Assembly (NCBI GenBank): GCA_938024995.1
Contig: CALJDU010000044.1
Location: forward strand, 1 to 64,000
Length of the DNA stretch: 64,000 nucleotides
Origin: an uncultured bacterium
Lineage (GTDB): Bacteria; Myxococcota_A; Polyangia; Polyangiales; Houyiibacteriaceae
Reading direction: 5' to 3'
A model generated the notes under the pieces. It worked only from the letters and a program-made list of their open reading frames with translations. It searched no databases and was not told where the DNA came from. Both the position numbers and the translations under genes were made by a program. Position 1 is the stretch's first letter; each line of letters begins with the position of its first letter. Positions 25,111 through 33,844 of this stretch are shown in pieces.

Positions 25111-28100
25111 TCACGCGCGCTGGACGTCGTGATGAACGCGGCGACGAACGATCTGCTCGTCTTCTTCGACGAAGCTCCGGCCCCAGTCGCCGAGGGTGAG
25201 ATCATCGGAGACGAGCGCCAGCACCATCGACTCCATGAAGTTCAGGACCGACAGGCAGAAGTGTGAGTTGGTGTTGAACGTGTCGGTGATCTCCGGCAGC
25301 GCGTTCATGAGTTGGTCCACGCCGGCCACCGCCCGCGCGGGAGTCGTCCGCCCGATCGCGAGCGCGATCTCTCGCGTGAGGTCGAGCCGCTGCGGCATCC
25401 GGAGACCGGGGAGCGCCTCGTGAGCCGCGACGAGCGCTTGCTCGAGACGCTCTTCGCTCCCGCCTCCACCAAGCGCGGTCGCGACGGTCGCGAGCTTCAG
25501 GGCCGACCGGACGTCCTCGAACGATGTCCCGCTCGGGATCACCTGCTCCGTCAGGTCGAGCCCGAACTGAGCGAGCCCCGCCCGCCGAACAAGCGTCGCG
25601 GTTTCAGCGAGGACCGTCGACACGGACTCGGTCGTCGGAGGCGTTAGCTCAAGCGCGAGCTTCACGAGCTCGGGGTTCTCGAGATGACCCGCGAGCGTAA
25701 TCGCCAAGAGCGCGCAGGCTTCCCGCTTCTCATCGGAGAGCGACGCGGCGCGACCGATCGCGTCACGCAGCCGCGGCAGCGCGAGCGAAGGTGGGAGCAG
25801 GCCGATCAAGGTCAGCAGGTCACGAACGGACTCAGTCCCCGAGCTGTCCAGCGCCTCCACCAGTTCGAGCGGCGGGAGCTTCACGAGACCGACCAGCGCG
25901 CCGTCATCGCGCTCCGTCCCGCGGTAGAACGAGCCGAAAGGGTCGACCTGCGCGGGCTCGAGGATCCGCGACGCTTGGCGCAGGCGATCCACCTTGTACG
26001 CGCTGAAGCGCTTCATCCGCTCGCGCCAATCCATCAGCGACGCCGGCAGCGGCGCGCCCACCACAAAGCCAGCGCGAGCCTGCGCGATGCGGGCGTGGAA
26101 TGCGTCGTGAAGCCAGCGGTGCGGCGTCCACTGATCCATCCGGGCGTCGTAGTCGTCGCCGGGTGACGGTTCGACAAGGTCGATCGTCGCCTCGGTCAGC
26201 GCCAGTTGATCACGAACGAGGTCGTCAAGACCGAGCCGCGCGAAGCCCCACGCGAAGAGCAGCGACACGTAGGCTCGCGTGAGCTCGGGAGGAGCCTCAT
26301 TGCTTGAGGGTTTTCGCTTCGTCGACGAGAAGCGCGAGAAGAGCCCCGTCAGCGTTTCGCCGAGGTGGCTCGCTTCGGACCCGTCGACGCGACGAACGAA
26401 CGCCGGGACGTCGCGCGCGAGCGAGAGCCCCGAAGCGATCGACGCGAGCGCGGCGTCACGCGCTCGGACCATCCCGAGGCGATCACCTTCGTGAAGACGC
26501 GCTCGGATCAACCAGACCAACCGAACGTCGAGCGCGTTCTCGTGCTCCGACAGCCAAATCACGAGGTCTGGAACGTCCGCCGGGAGCTTCGGGAGCAGAC
26601 ACGCCACGGCGGCCGCGCGCACCGCGTCGACATCGCTCGCGTCGCGGTGACGAACGTAAAGCGAGCCCGCGTCGCATTCCTGGTCTTCACAGATCAGCTC
26701 AACGAGGCGATCTCGAATCTTGCCGTAGGTCGCGGGGTCGGCGGACGAGAAGAGGGCTCGGGAGAACGAGAGCAGGAACTCCGCGTTCATCCCTGCGGCG
26801 CGTTGGTGCTCCCCGAGGTCCACCCACGAGAGCAATCGGTCCGGGTGATCCAAGGGCCGCGTGTCCGCGCGTACGGCTTCTTGGAGGGCCGCGACCGCCG
26901 CGGCCGCTTCGGAGACCTTGAGCGGCGCGGCGCGGGGGAGCTCCACGCGCACGTGCGTCGCGGTCTCCTCTTCGTCGGCCGAGAGCAGGAGCGGATCGAG
27001 CTCGTCTGGCTCTTCCTCACGCGGCGCCTCACGCGGACGACGCCGCTTCTTTACCGGGTCCTTCTCCGTCGCGAGGTCCGCCCACTCGCGCCCAGACGAC
27101 GAGAACTTGTCGAACGCGAAGGACGCGCCCTTCACCCAGTGGGAGATCCGATCGCTCGCGTCGTCGATGATGTACTCGACGACATCACTGAGCGGGAAGA
27201 AGGCGTTCGCGGCCACCCGGATCTGCGTCAGCTTCTCGTCGCCCTCCGTGAGCCAGACCAGCTCATCCGGATCGCGCGCGAGTCGGCTGGTGAGCCGCGC
27301 TGGTCGCAGCGGAGGATCGATCGCGCGCCCCACCGGAAGGTAGAGCTGGCGCACATCACGGTGACGGGCGTAGGCCTCGCCCGCGATCTCGATCGAAGGC
27401 GGCCCGTCCGGGTGCTCGTTCGCGAGCAACGCGACGAGCTCCCTCCCTTCATGTTCAAAACGCGCGAAGGAAAAGCGACGCACCAAGACCTCGGGGAGCG
27501 AGACCAAGAGCTCCTCGAGCGCCCGCATCCCCTTCGGCAAGATGAAGAGCGAGGGTCGACGAGGCTCCGCGCGAACAAAGCGCAGGGTCACCGGCACCCG
27601 ATCGGTCGCGGGAGACGCTTCCAGTTTGTCCGCGCCCAAGAGCGCGACGTCGACGACGTCGTAGAGATCCGTGTAGGGCCCGTTCGGGAGCCGGAGCCAA
27701 CGCTCACCGCCGGCGGGGATCAAGACAAGCTCGCCCTCCGCCGCGCCGACCATTGCGCTCAGCGGATGCGTGTTCGACGCCTCCACGTACACGCGCGACC
27801 CAGGAGCGGTCGGGAGATACGCGCGGGTCGTCCCGTCGCGCTCCAGCGATCGCAGGAGCGAGTAGTACGGAGGATCCGCGGTGATGATCATCGCGGAGAC
27901 CCCGCCGCCGCTCAGGAGCGCGAGTTGCTGTGCGTCGCACCCGAGGCGCAAGAGCTCACCTGCGAGCGAGGCGTAGCTCCCGTTCGTCGTGAAGAGCACC
28001 TCACCAACCGGCGCGCGCGGCTCCTCAGCGCGCTCGGTCGGCAGCGCCTCCGCCCAGCACGAGAGCTCGCGCGGCGCGTTCATTTTCTTACGCGTGCGAC

Positions 28101-28281
28101 GGATCCCGGCGCGCGACATCTTCTTCGCGTCGCCGCGGGACACCGCGACGCTCGGCTCGATCATCAAGCCGGTGGGCGACGTCGCGAACATCGCCTCCGC
28201 CATGGAGACGGTCTCGGGAACCGCGCCGCTGAGCAACGCCGCGCGCAAGGTCGACTCGTCTTCAATCAGAAACGCGGACAT
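25111..28281 (-). CDS. 1056-aa protein of unknown function, last gene of the FtsH/radical SAM operon
   Basis: No family recognised. Residues 1-90 are variable with a basic patch (KKMNAPRE). About 100-400 looks mixed alpha/beta with strands such as GELVLIPAGGERWL and an LFILPKGMRALEELL segment. A charged low-complexity linker (KKRRRPREAPREEEPDEL) sits at about 415-445. The last 600 residues are almost entirely helical with regular Leu/Ala spacing, like an alpha-solenoid (ARM/HEAT or TPR-like) scaffold. No transmembrane segment or signal peptide, so it should be cytosolic. It is 87 bp downstream of the small acidic protein. As terminal gene next to a soluble FtsH-like protease it may be substrate, adaptor or effector; that is inference. 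Confidence 0.75.
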   Translation of the reverse strand: MSAFLIEDESTLRAALLSGAVPETVSMAEAMFATSPTGLMIEPSVAVSRGDAKKMSRAGIRRTRKKMNAPRELSCWAEALPTERAEEPRAPVGEVLFTTNGSYASLAGELLRLGCDAQQLALLSGGGVSAMIITADPPYYSLLRSLERDGTTRAYLPTAPGSRVYVEASNTHPLSAMVGAAEGELVLIPAGGERWLRLPNGPYTDLYDVVDVALLGADKLEASPATDRVPVTLRFVRAEPRRPSLFILPKGMRALEELLVSLPEVLVRRFSFARFEHEGRELVALLANEHPDGPPSIEIAGEAYARHRDVRQLYLPVGRAIDPPLRPARLTSRLARDPDELVWLTEGDEKLTQIRVAANAFFPLSDVVEYIIDDASDRISHWVKGASFAFDKFSSSGREWADLATEKDPVKKRRRPREAPREEEPDELDPLLLSADEEETATHVRVELPRAAPLKVSEAAAAVAALQEAVRADTRPLDHPDRLLSWVDLGEHQRAAGMNAEFLLSFSRALFSSADPATYGKIRDRLVELICEDQECDAGSLYVRHRDASDVDAVRAAAVACLLPKLPADVPDLVIWLSEHENALDVRLVWLIRARLHEGDRLGMVRARDAALASIASGLSLARDVPAFVRRVDGSEASHLGETLTGLFSRFSSTKRKPSSNEAPPELTRAYVSLLFAWGFARLGLDDLVRDQLALTEATIDLVEPSPGDDYDARMDQWTPHRWLHDAFHARIAQARAGFVVGAPLPASLMDWRERMKRFSAYKVDRLRQASRILEPAQVDPFGSFYRGTERDDGALVGLVKLPPLELVEALDSSGTESVRDLLTLIGLLPPSLALPRLRDAIGRAASLSDEKREACALLAITLAGHLENPELVKLALELTPPTTESVSTVLAETATLVRRAGLAQFGLDLTEQVIPSGTSFEDVRSALKLATVATALGGGGSEERLEQALVAAHEALPGLRMPQRLDLTREIALAIGRTTPARAVAGVDQLMNALPEITDTFNTNSHFCLSVLNFMESMVLALVSDDLTLGDWGRSFVEEDEQIVRRRVHHDVQRA

Positions 28282-28368
28282 GCGCGGGCAGCCTACCGGA
28301 GCTTCAAGAGCAGCTCAAAATGGAACTCTGACGACGCGTCGAAAGCACGAACCGTCGAAAGCGAGCGC

Positions 28369-28635
28369 TCAGCTGCGCTGGTCGATCGACTCGCGCTTGC
28401 CGTCCTCTGCGTTCGGCTCGAGCTCGACCTCTTCGACGTTGTCTCCACGCTTGACGACGATCTTGCCGACCTCTTCGGCGCTGACCATCCCTTTGTGGAT
28501 GAGTTGGTTCACCAAACGGCGGTGCTCGTCTTCGTGCTCCATCGGGAGAGCGTCATCTTCGCTCTCGTACTTGATGGTCACGTTCTTCTTACCGGTCTTG
28601 GAGTCGACCTCGAGGCGAATCGTCAGCTCAGCCAT
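28369..28635 (-). CDS. Small acidic protein encoded downstream of the FtsH-like protease
   Basis: 88 aa from ATG 28635, overlapping the protease stop by 8 bp; an in-frame GTG at 28650 would add five residues. The sequence reads MAELTIRLEVDSKTGKK and then two more beta-like strands (NVTIKYE, KIVVKRGD) around a central helix (EHRRLVNQLIHKGM), ending in a charged tail. No family recognised with certainty; a compact alpha/beta accessory domain is likely. The overlap argues for translation coupled to the protease and perhaps a physical complex. Confidence 0.7.
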   Translation of the reverse strand: MAELTIRLEVDSKTGKKNVTIKYESEDDALPMEHEDEHRRLVNQLIHKGMVSAEEVGKIVVKRGDNVEEVELEPNAEDGKRESIDQRS

Positions 28636-30706
28636 CTCCCGCCCTTTCACTCTTTAGCGCAAACGCCAGAGACTCATTGTCCAACACCTTGCGCTCGATG
28701 AGAAGATCTCGGAGCGAGGTAAGCACATCTCGTTCGTCTGAGAGGATCTTCGCCGCACGCGCGCGTTGCTCCTTTAGGATGAGCTGAACGCCGCGATCGA
28801 TCTCGGCGCGCACGTCGTCGGAGAGGTGTCGGTCTCCGTCCGCGCCGTAATAGTCCGCCACGGACAAGTCGTGAGGACCCATTCCGTACTGCTCCACAAG
28901 CGCGCGCGCGATTTGAGTCGCTCGGCTGAGATCATGCGCGGAACCGATCGACAGATCGTCGCACATCAACGCTTCCGCTTCGCGTCCCCCAAATAGCATA
29001 CAGATCGAGTCGAGCAGCTGACCGCGCGTCGTGACGTGACGGTGCGCGGGATCGGCGTAGCTCACGAAGCCCAGCGCGCCCGCGAGGTCACCACGAATCG
29101 AGATGCGGTCGATGGGTGGCGCGTGCGGGCAGTTCATCGCGACGACCGCGTGACCTGCTTCGTGCGTCGCGACGACTCGCTCTTCGTGCGGCGTGAGCTT
29201 GGTCCGCTCGTCGTCATCGCAAAGCGCTTGTTCCAGCAGCGCGGCGTCGGTCTCGCCGGTGATGTTCCCGCGGAGCCTCAGGCGCGCGACTCGCCGACAG
29301 AGCGCCTGAAGATGGTCGCCCGACCAACGCGTCCCTTCACTGGTGGGATAGGCCGACTGCTTGACCGCGAGCGCGAGCGCCTTCTCCGATAGCTGGAGAC
29401 CCAGCTTGCGATCGTAGATATCGAGCACCGCGCGACGGTCGAGCGCATCGGGATAAGGGATGTGAAGCTTCAGCTCGAGCCGGCCTGGGCGCAGCAGCGC
29501 CGGATCGATCGACTCGACGAAGTTGGTCGTGCCGATCACGAACACCATCTCGTTACTCCGGAACCCATCCAGCTCCGTGAGCAACTGGTTCACCATCGAG
29601 TGCTCTACGCCCGATCCTGTGAACGTGCCGCGCGCCGCCGCGAACGAATCCAGCTCATCAAAGACGATGAGCGAGGGAGCGCTCTGGCGCGCTTGGATGA
29701 AGATCCGGCGCAGGTTCTCTTCGCTCTCGCCGACCCAGCGGCTCTTTAGCTCCGGACCATTGACGACCTGCACCGCGGCGCCCAGCGCGGTCGCGATCGC
29801 TTTCGCGAAGAGCGTCTTGCCGGTGCCCGGCGGTCCCCAGAAAAGCATCCCGCGCGGGATGAGAGATTCGATGCGCTCGATCTCGCGGATGTCCTCAAGC
29901 GACTCCTTATGGAGAATGACGTCCAAGATGTCGCGCGTGATCTTCTCCTTCACGCGCTTGTAACCGCCGATATCGTTGTTGAGATCGATCTCGGGAATCG
30001 TGAGCCCGCCCGAGAGCGTCGCGTCACGGATCTGTGACCACGCAGAGCTCGCGTCTTCCGGATAGTCCTCGCCATCGATCGACTCGAGCACGTGTCGCAG
30101 CCGGACGGCGTGAACCCCCGAGACCGACTTGTAGAGCTTGTAGTTGTCGAGGCCGCCCCTGCCGAGCTTGCGCGACTCCCGCTGGGTCACGAGCTGACCG
30201 AGCCGATCGCGCGGCACGCCAAGGATGGAGATCCGATGCGGGAAGAGCCCGTTGAGCACTTTCGGGACCGGGAAGGAAGGGTCGCGGAAGCCGAGCCAGA
30301 GAATGTTCGGGTTCTCGTACATGAGCCCGATCACTTCGCGCGCCTCGGAGGTCAGCCCACCGGAGGAAGTCGTGAGGAGATCGAGATGCGGCAGGACGAT
30401 GACGCGACGATCCACCGCGCCGCGGACCGCTTGTCGCAGCTGACCGATCATCACGCCGTTGAGCGACTGCGGAGGTCCACCGTCGTCGGGCGCGCGACCG
30501 TCCAAGTAGTTCGCTTTGAGCCCGCTCGTCCGCAAGCGATCGCGGACCGCTTTATAGAAGTACGGCGTCAGGCCCTTGTCGCACTCGACCATCACCGCCA
30601 GCCCGCGGAGCAAGGCGTCGTGGCACCGAACGATCTCGTCCGGGTACGCAACCTCGACGGCTTGGAAAGCGGACAGCTCGGAAGGGAGCTCAGTCTCTTC
30701 GATCAT
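28628..30706 (-). CDS. Soluble FtsH-like AAA+ zinc metalloprotease with degenerate N-terminal AAA domain
   Basis: 692 aa. No N-terminal transmembrane helices, unlike housekeeping FtsH. Residues about 1-230 look like an AAA+ fold with a Walker B-like VIVLPHLDLL but no Walker A, so probably inactive. The active AAA domain has Walker A GPPGTGKT at about 290-297, Walker B LIVFDELDS, and a second region of homology ALLRPGRLE. The peptidase M41 part has the zinc motif HEAGH at about 505-509 and a third-ligand region GSAHDLSRAT like FtsH. It should degrade proteins in an ATP-dependent manner in the cytosol. The start forms an ATGA overlap with the upstream gene's stop. Such soluble FtsH variants occur in computationally described FtsH 'ternary' conflict systems; relationship inferred. 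Confidence 0.88.
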   Translation of the reverse strand: MIEETELPSELSAFQAVEVAYPDEIVRCHDALLRGLAVMVECDKGLTPYFYKAVRDRLRTSGLKANYLDGRAPDDGGPPQSLNGVMIGQLRQAVRGAVDRRVIVLPHLDLLTTSSGGLTSEAREVIGLMYENPNILWLGFRDPSFPVPKVLNGLFPHRISILGVPRDRLGQLVTQRESRKLGRGGLDNYKLYKSVSGVHAVRLRHVLESIDGEDYPEDASSAWSQIRDATLSGGLTIPEIDLNNDIGGYKRVKEKITRDILDVILHKESLEDIREIERIESLIPRGMLFWGPPGTGKTLFAKAIATALGAAVQVVNGPELKSRWVGESEENLRRIFIQARQSAPSLIVFDELDSFAAARGTFTGSGVEHSMVNQLLTELDGFRSNEMVFVIGTTNFVESIDPALLRPGRLELKLHIPYPDALDRRAVLDIYDRKLGLQLSEKALALAVKQSAYPTSEGTRWSGDHLQALCRRVARLRLRGNITGETDAALLEQALCDDDERTKLTPHEERVVATHEAGHAVVAMNCPHAPPIDRISIRGDLAGALGFVSYADPAHRHVTTRGQLLDSICMLFGGREAEALMCDDLSIGSAHDLSRATQIARALVEQYGMGPHDLSVADYYGADGDRHLSDDVRAEIDRGVQLILKEQRARAAKILSDERDVLTSLRDLLIERKVLDNESLAFALKSERAGDG

Positions 30707-31263
30707 ACCTTCACGCGGATCGTCATCGAGCCGTTCTCTTCTTCCGAGATCTCTTGGATCTCACCGAGCTGCCCAGCGCGTTGCTTGAGCGCGTCGCCGA
30801 GCACTTTGTTCGTGAGCTGGTCGAGCTCGGGCCGGATATCGGCGAGCGCCGCCTCCAAGCGATCGGTGAGCTTCCCGCGCGCGGTCTCCGCCTCCTTCTT
30901 GGCGGCCTCTTCGAGTCGCGCTTTGGTCTGCTTGCGGAGCTGATCTTCCAGCTTCTCGTCCGTCTTCTGGACGGAGCGCCCCACGCCCTCGAGCGTGAGG
31001 TCCAGGTTAACCTCACCTTCGACCCGAACCGCGACCGTTTGCTCAAGGAGATCGATCTCGACGACCACGCCGTCCGTCTCGCGCGTCATCTTTCCGTCTT
31101 CGCCTTTTTCGAACCCGGCCTCGAGAAGCCGACGCTCGAGGAGCTCGGCCATCTCTTCTGGAGGCAAGACGTCGAGCAGCCCGAGCTTGGACTTAACGTG
31201 GTCGCCCACGACGACGTGGCGTCGGAGGGTCTCGGTAACAGCGATGCGATACGCGCGGCTCAT
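30703..31263 (-). CDS. 186-aa protein of unknown function with coiled coil, partner of the FtsH-like protease
   Basis: The N-terminal 95 residues look like an alpha/beta domain (YRIAVTETLRRHVVVGD, then VVVEIDLLEQTVAVRVEGEV). About 100-145 is a strongly charged coiled coil (KLEDQLRKQTKARLEEAAKKEAE broken here for length). The last residues form a beta end (GSMTIRVKV). Stop and downstream protease start share ATGA. I do not recognise the family; it could be one of the lineage-specific partner domains of FtsH-type ternary systems. Cytosolic, no signal. Confidence 0.7.
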   Translation of the reverse strand: MSRAYRIAVTETLRRHVVVGDHVKSKLGLLDVLPPEEMAELLERRLLEAGFEKGEDGKMTRETDGVVVEIDLLEQTVAVRVEGEVNLDLTLEGVGRSVQKTDEKLEDQLRKQTKARLEEAAKKEAETARGKLTDRLEAALADIRPELDQLTNKVLGDALKQRAGQLGEIQEISEEENGSMTIRVKV

Positions 31264-31335
31264 GCCGCTATGGTAGCTGATGTTTCGATCGCGGCATCCA
31301 CTTCAGGAGCCGATGACGATGAGAGGGAGGTCGCC

Positions 31336-32370
31336 TCACGCGCTGTGAACGTCTTCAAGCGCGGAGACGCGCTCACGACAGACCGCGAGGCCCTCTTCGC
31401 CCACCTCTTCCCAGATCGAGAGAAAGAGCTGCGCTTGGTCATAGTCATCATCAATGAAGTGGACCGCGCCCGCTTCGGTCGCCCAGCGCGCGACGCGTTC
31501 GATCATGAAGTAGCTGGTCGCCGCCGCGTGGTAGGCCTCCGCTCGTCGCGAGAGCGGCTCCTTCGAGAGCTTCAGCGAGCCGGCCCACGCGAGCGGGTCT
31601 TCGTCTTCTTTGATCAAGCGCGCGACAGCCTGAACGAAGAAGCGGGCCAAGTCGCGTCGTCCCGCCGCGTCGATCGCGTCGAAGTAGGACTCGAGCAAGA
31701 GCTGTTGGGTGTGCCCGAGCGCGATCATGTCGTCGCAGGTGATGACGCTCGCCTTGCCCCGATCGCACGCGACCCATCGCGTCGCCCAGTCGGGGCTGAG
31801 CGACTCGATGACCGCGGGACACTCCACCAGAGGCATGAGCGGCGGGGCGCTCTTGGGCGCGGTCCGAGCGACGCTCCGGAGGTGTCCAAACCAGCAGAGC
31901 GCCGAGCGCGTGAGACGCGCGCCCCGCGGCGCGGCGACCGCCCTGGTGACGTCGGCGGCGAGATAGGTCACGAGCTGGTCACCGAGCGTCGGGACCAACT
32001 TGCTGCCGCCGAGCCCTGCCTGGCTGACGTCGGAGGCGACGAGATGCGCGAGCAGGCGAAAGGTCTCTTCACCGAAGTGAAGCGAGAGCTCGTTCCGCTC
32101 GAAGGCGCGTTGCTCCGTGACGACGCCAGAGTCGCCAACGTGCCGGGTGCGCCGAAACCCACCGCGCCGAACCAACGTGAGGGGAACGCCAATCGCGAGC
32201 GTCTGCTTGAGGAGGTCGAGCGAGCGCGCGTCCATCTGCTGGATCGCCTTCCGTTTCCGAAGCAGAACGGAGCTCACCGCGCGTGGCGGCAGCTCACCGA
32301 CCACCGCTCGCGCGATCGAGAGAAGCGCGTGCTCGCTCTCCGCGACCTCGACGACTTCGCCACCGCTCAT
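31336..32370 (-). CDS. 344-aa protein of unknown function in the FtsH/radical SAM operon
   Basis: Start ATG 32370 chosen because it overlaps the upstream stop as ATGA. Mostly helical, with beta-like RRGGFRRTRHVGD early on. The middle has ADVTRAVAAPRG and GHTQQLLLESYFDAID; the C-terminal third is helical (YHAAATSYFMIERVARW, LFLSIWEEVGEEGL). Ala/Leu-rich without membrane segments. No catalytic motif seen and no family recognised. 72 bp separate it from the next gene, the largest gap upstream of the 1056-aa gene's spacer, so an internal promoter is possible there. Confidence 0.68.
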   Translation of the reverse strand: MSGGEVVEVAESEHALLSIARAVVGELPPRAVSSVLLRKRKAIQQMDARSLDLLKQTLAIGVPLTLVRRGGFRRTRHVGDSGVVTEQRAFERNELSLHFGEETFRLLAHLVASDVSQAGLGGSKLVPTLGDQLVTYLAADVTRAVAAPRGARLTRSALCWFGHLRSVARTAPKSAPPLMPLVECPAVIESLSPDWATRWVACDRGKASVITCDDMIALGHTQQLLLESYFDAIDAAGRRDLARFFVQAVARLIKEDEDPLAWAGSLKLSKEPLSRRAEAYHAAATSYFMIERVARWATEAGAVHFIDDDYDQAQLFLSIWEEVGEEGLAVCRERVSALEDVHSA

Positions 32371-32948
32371 GGAAGGCCTCTTCCCCACGGTCGGCCGTTG
32401 ATCGTGACGACTCCGTTGTCGAGGCGAAGCTCGACCCCGTCAGGCTCCGAGAACTGAGGATCCGAAGGAGAGTAGCGGTCGCTCAGAAAATGTAGCTCCT
32501 GGTTCGTAGACCCGATCCAGCGTCGCGTCGTGTCTGGCTTGTCGCGATCGTAGCGACCATCGATCAAGAGATCACAAGCCGCCAAGAGCGGCCCCGCGTC
32601 TCCCCGCTCCCGAAGCTCGGCCAGGGTGTAGCCGCTGAAGATGGTGACCGAATAGCCCCGTGCGCGAACCGCCTCGGCGAAACGCGCGAGCGGCCCGGCC
32701 TGCTCAAAGGGCTCTCCTCCGAGCAGCGAGATTCCTTCGCTCGCCGACGCTTCGACCCGCTCCACGAGCTCCGCGATCGAGGTCACGGTGCCGCCTTTGG
32801 GCGTGAGGTACTCCGGGTTGCAGCAGCTTGGGCAGTGAAGCGTGCAGCCCTGCACCCAGATCGCGTAGCGCCGCCCCGGACCTTCGGTGTCCGTGTCTTT
32901 CACCTCGACCGCGACGCGGATCTCATCATCGACCAGCGGGAGCTTCAC
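32367..32948 (-). CDS. NrdG-like [4Fe-4S] radical SAM activase-type protein
   Basis: 193 aa from GTG 32948, which overlaps the STM4011-type stop as GTGA. The radical SAM cluster motif is present as GCTLHCPSCCN (Cys-x3-Cys-x2-Cys) at about residues 28-36, with LGGEPFEQ downstream as the SAM-binding GGE motif. The size and order (VQGCTLHC.SC.NP, then LLGGEPF, then IFSGYT) match the anaerobic ribonucleotide reductase activating protein family. No anaerobic NrdD is in the window, so the target glycyl radical protein, if any, is elsewhere, or the enzyme has a different job in this operon. Confidence 0.85.
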   Translation of the reverse strand: MKLPLVDDEIRVAVEVKDTDTEGPGRRYAIWVQGCTLHCPSCCNPEYLTPKGGTVTSIAELVERVEASASEGISLLGGEPFEQAGPLARFAEAVRARGYSVTIFSGYTLAELRERGDAGPLLAACDLLIDGRYDRDKPDTTRRWIGSTNQELHFLSDRYSPSDPQFSEPDGVELRLDNGVVTINGRPWGRGLP

Positions 32949-33844
32949 GCGGTCTCCAGGACGCGGAGCGAGCGTGAGGTGCGCGGGACCCGCTCCATCA
33001 AGCGATCCCCGTAGAGCTCGTATTGCGCGAGTTCTTCCAAGTGGACGTAGCCAATGTAGCAACCGCAGGTCTCGTTGGGACAAGGCGCGGGTTCGGTGTT
33101 GAGGAGCGACGCGAGGGGATCGGTGAAGAAGTTGCCGACGACCTGATCCACAAAGTGACAGCGCCGCGTTTCGCCGAGCCCGTTCACGCTGATCGCGTGG
33201 GTCCCCGCGCGGCACGGCTTTCCGCGAGACGGGTGACGCACGTTGTTGAGCGCGAACTCGCGATCGAGCATCGCGTATCGTTCCGCTTCGTCGTCACGGT
33301 AGTAGCCTGGACCATCGCTCTTGTAGGCGTTGACCCAGAGGTGCGCGTGGGAAGGGAGGCGCGCCTTGAGCTCTTCGGCGTACCCCATGTTCTCACGGAG
33401 CCCGACGATGCCCACGCTGACCGAGAACCCGTCCAAGGCGCGCACCTTCTCGATGAAGCGATCCACCGTCGTCTCGGTCGGGTGAAACGTGGTCCAGAGC
33501 CCAAAGCGCGCGCGGGCAGCGTCGCTCTCGACAGCGCGCTTCGCGAGCTCGGGGCGCCACGAGAGGTTCGTCTGCGCGGCGACTTTCCGAACATGCGTCA
33601 TCGCGGTCAGCCGCGTGATCGCGCGCCAGTACCAACGATGCGTCAGCGCTTCGCCCCAAGGCGTGAACAAGATCTGAAAGGTCTGGTCCGTGTTCCGCTC
33701 CACCGCGTCGACGAAGCGCTCCAGCGACGCTTGATCACGGCGCAGCTCTTCCCGATCGGATACGTGCTTCGCGAACGGACAGTACGCGCAGTCGTAGTTG
33801 CAGCTCGAGAGCGGCCCGCGATAGAGAACGCGCAGATCGGTCAT
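32945..33844 (-). CDS. STM4011 family radical SAM protein
   Basis: 299 aa from ATG 33844, which forms ATGA with the upstream stop. The start matches the family (LRVLYRGPLSSCNYDCAYC), with the Cys-x3-Cys-x2-Cys site at CNYDCAYC near residue 15. Family-typical LFTPWGEAL, QTNLSW and VGIVGLRE follow. A C-terminal Cys cluster (CPNETCGCYIGY) may bind a second Fe-S cluster. STM4011 proteins are named after Salmonella STM4011 and usually neighbour STM4012 and STM4013; their reaction is unknown, though the set looks like a modification pathway. Confidence 0.88.
   Translation of the reverse strand: MTDLRVLYRGPLSSCNYDCAYCPFAKHVSDREELRRDQASLERFVDAVERNTDQTFQILFTPWGEALTHRWYWRAITRLTAMTHVRKVAAQTNLSWRPELAKRAVESDAARARFGLWTTFHPTETTVDRFIEKVRALDGFSVSVGIVGLRENMGYAEELKARLPSHAHLWVNAYKSDGPGYYRDDEAERYAMLDREFALNNVRHPSRGKPCRAGTHAISVNGLGETRRCHFVDQVVGNFFTDPLASLLNTEPAPCPNETCGCYIGYVHLEELAQYELYGDRLMERVPRTSRSLRVLETA

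Noticed and set aside
24784..25266. Open frames in the repeat region after the vWA gene
   Set aside because: They lie in duplicated hairpin DNA and have no coding features.
26365..28701. Long plus-strand open frame opposite the 1056-aa gene
   Set aside because: Arg/Ala-rich, antisense to a gene in a clean minus-strand operon; typical GC-rich shadow frame.
30703..31263. DUF1257 (Ycf35-like) assignment for the 186-aa protein
   Set aside because: Considered because DUF1257 and a small partner occur with AAA proteins in cyanobacteria, but the N-terminal signature of DUF1257 is not present.
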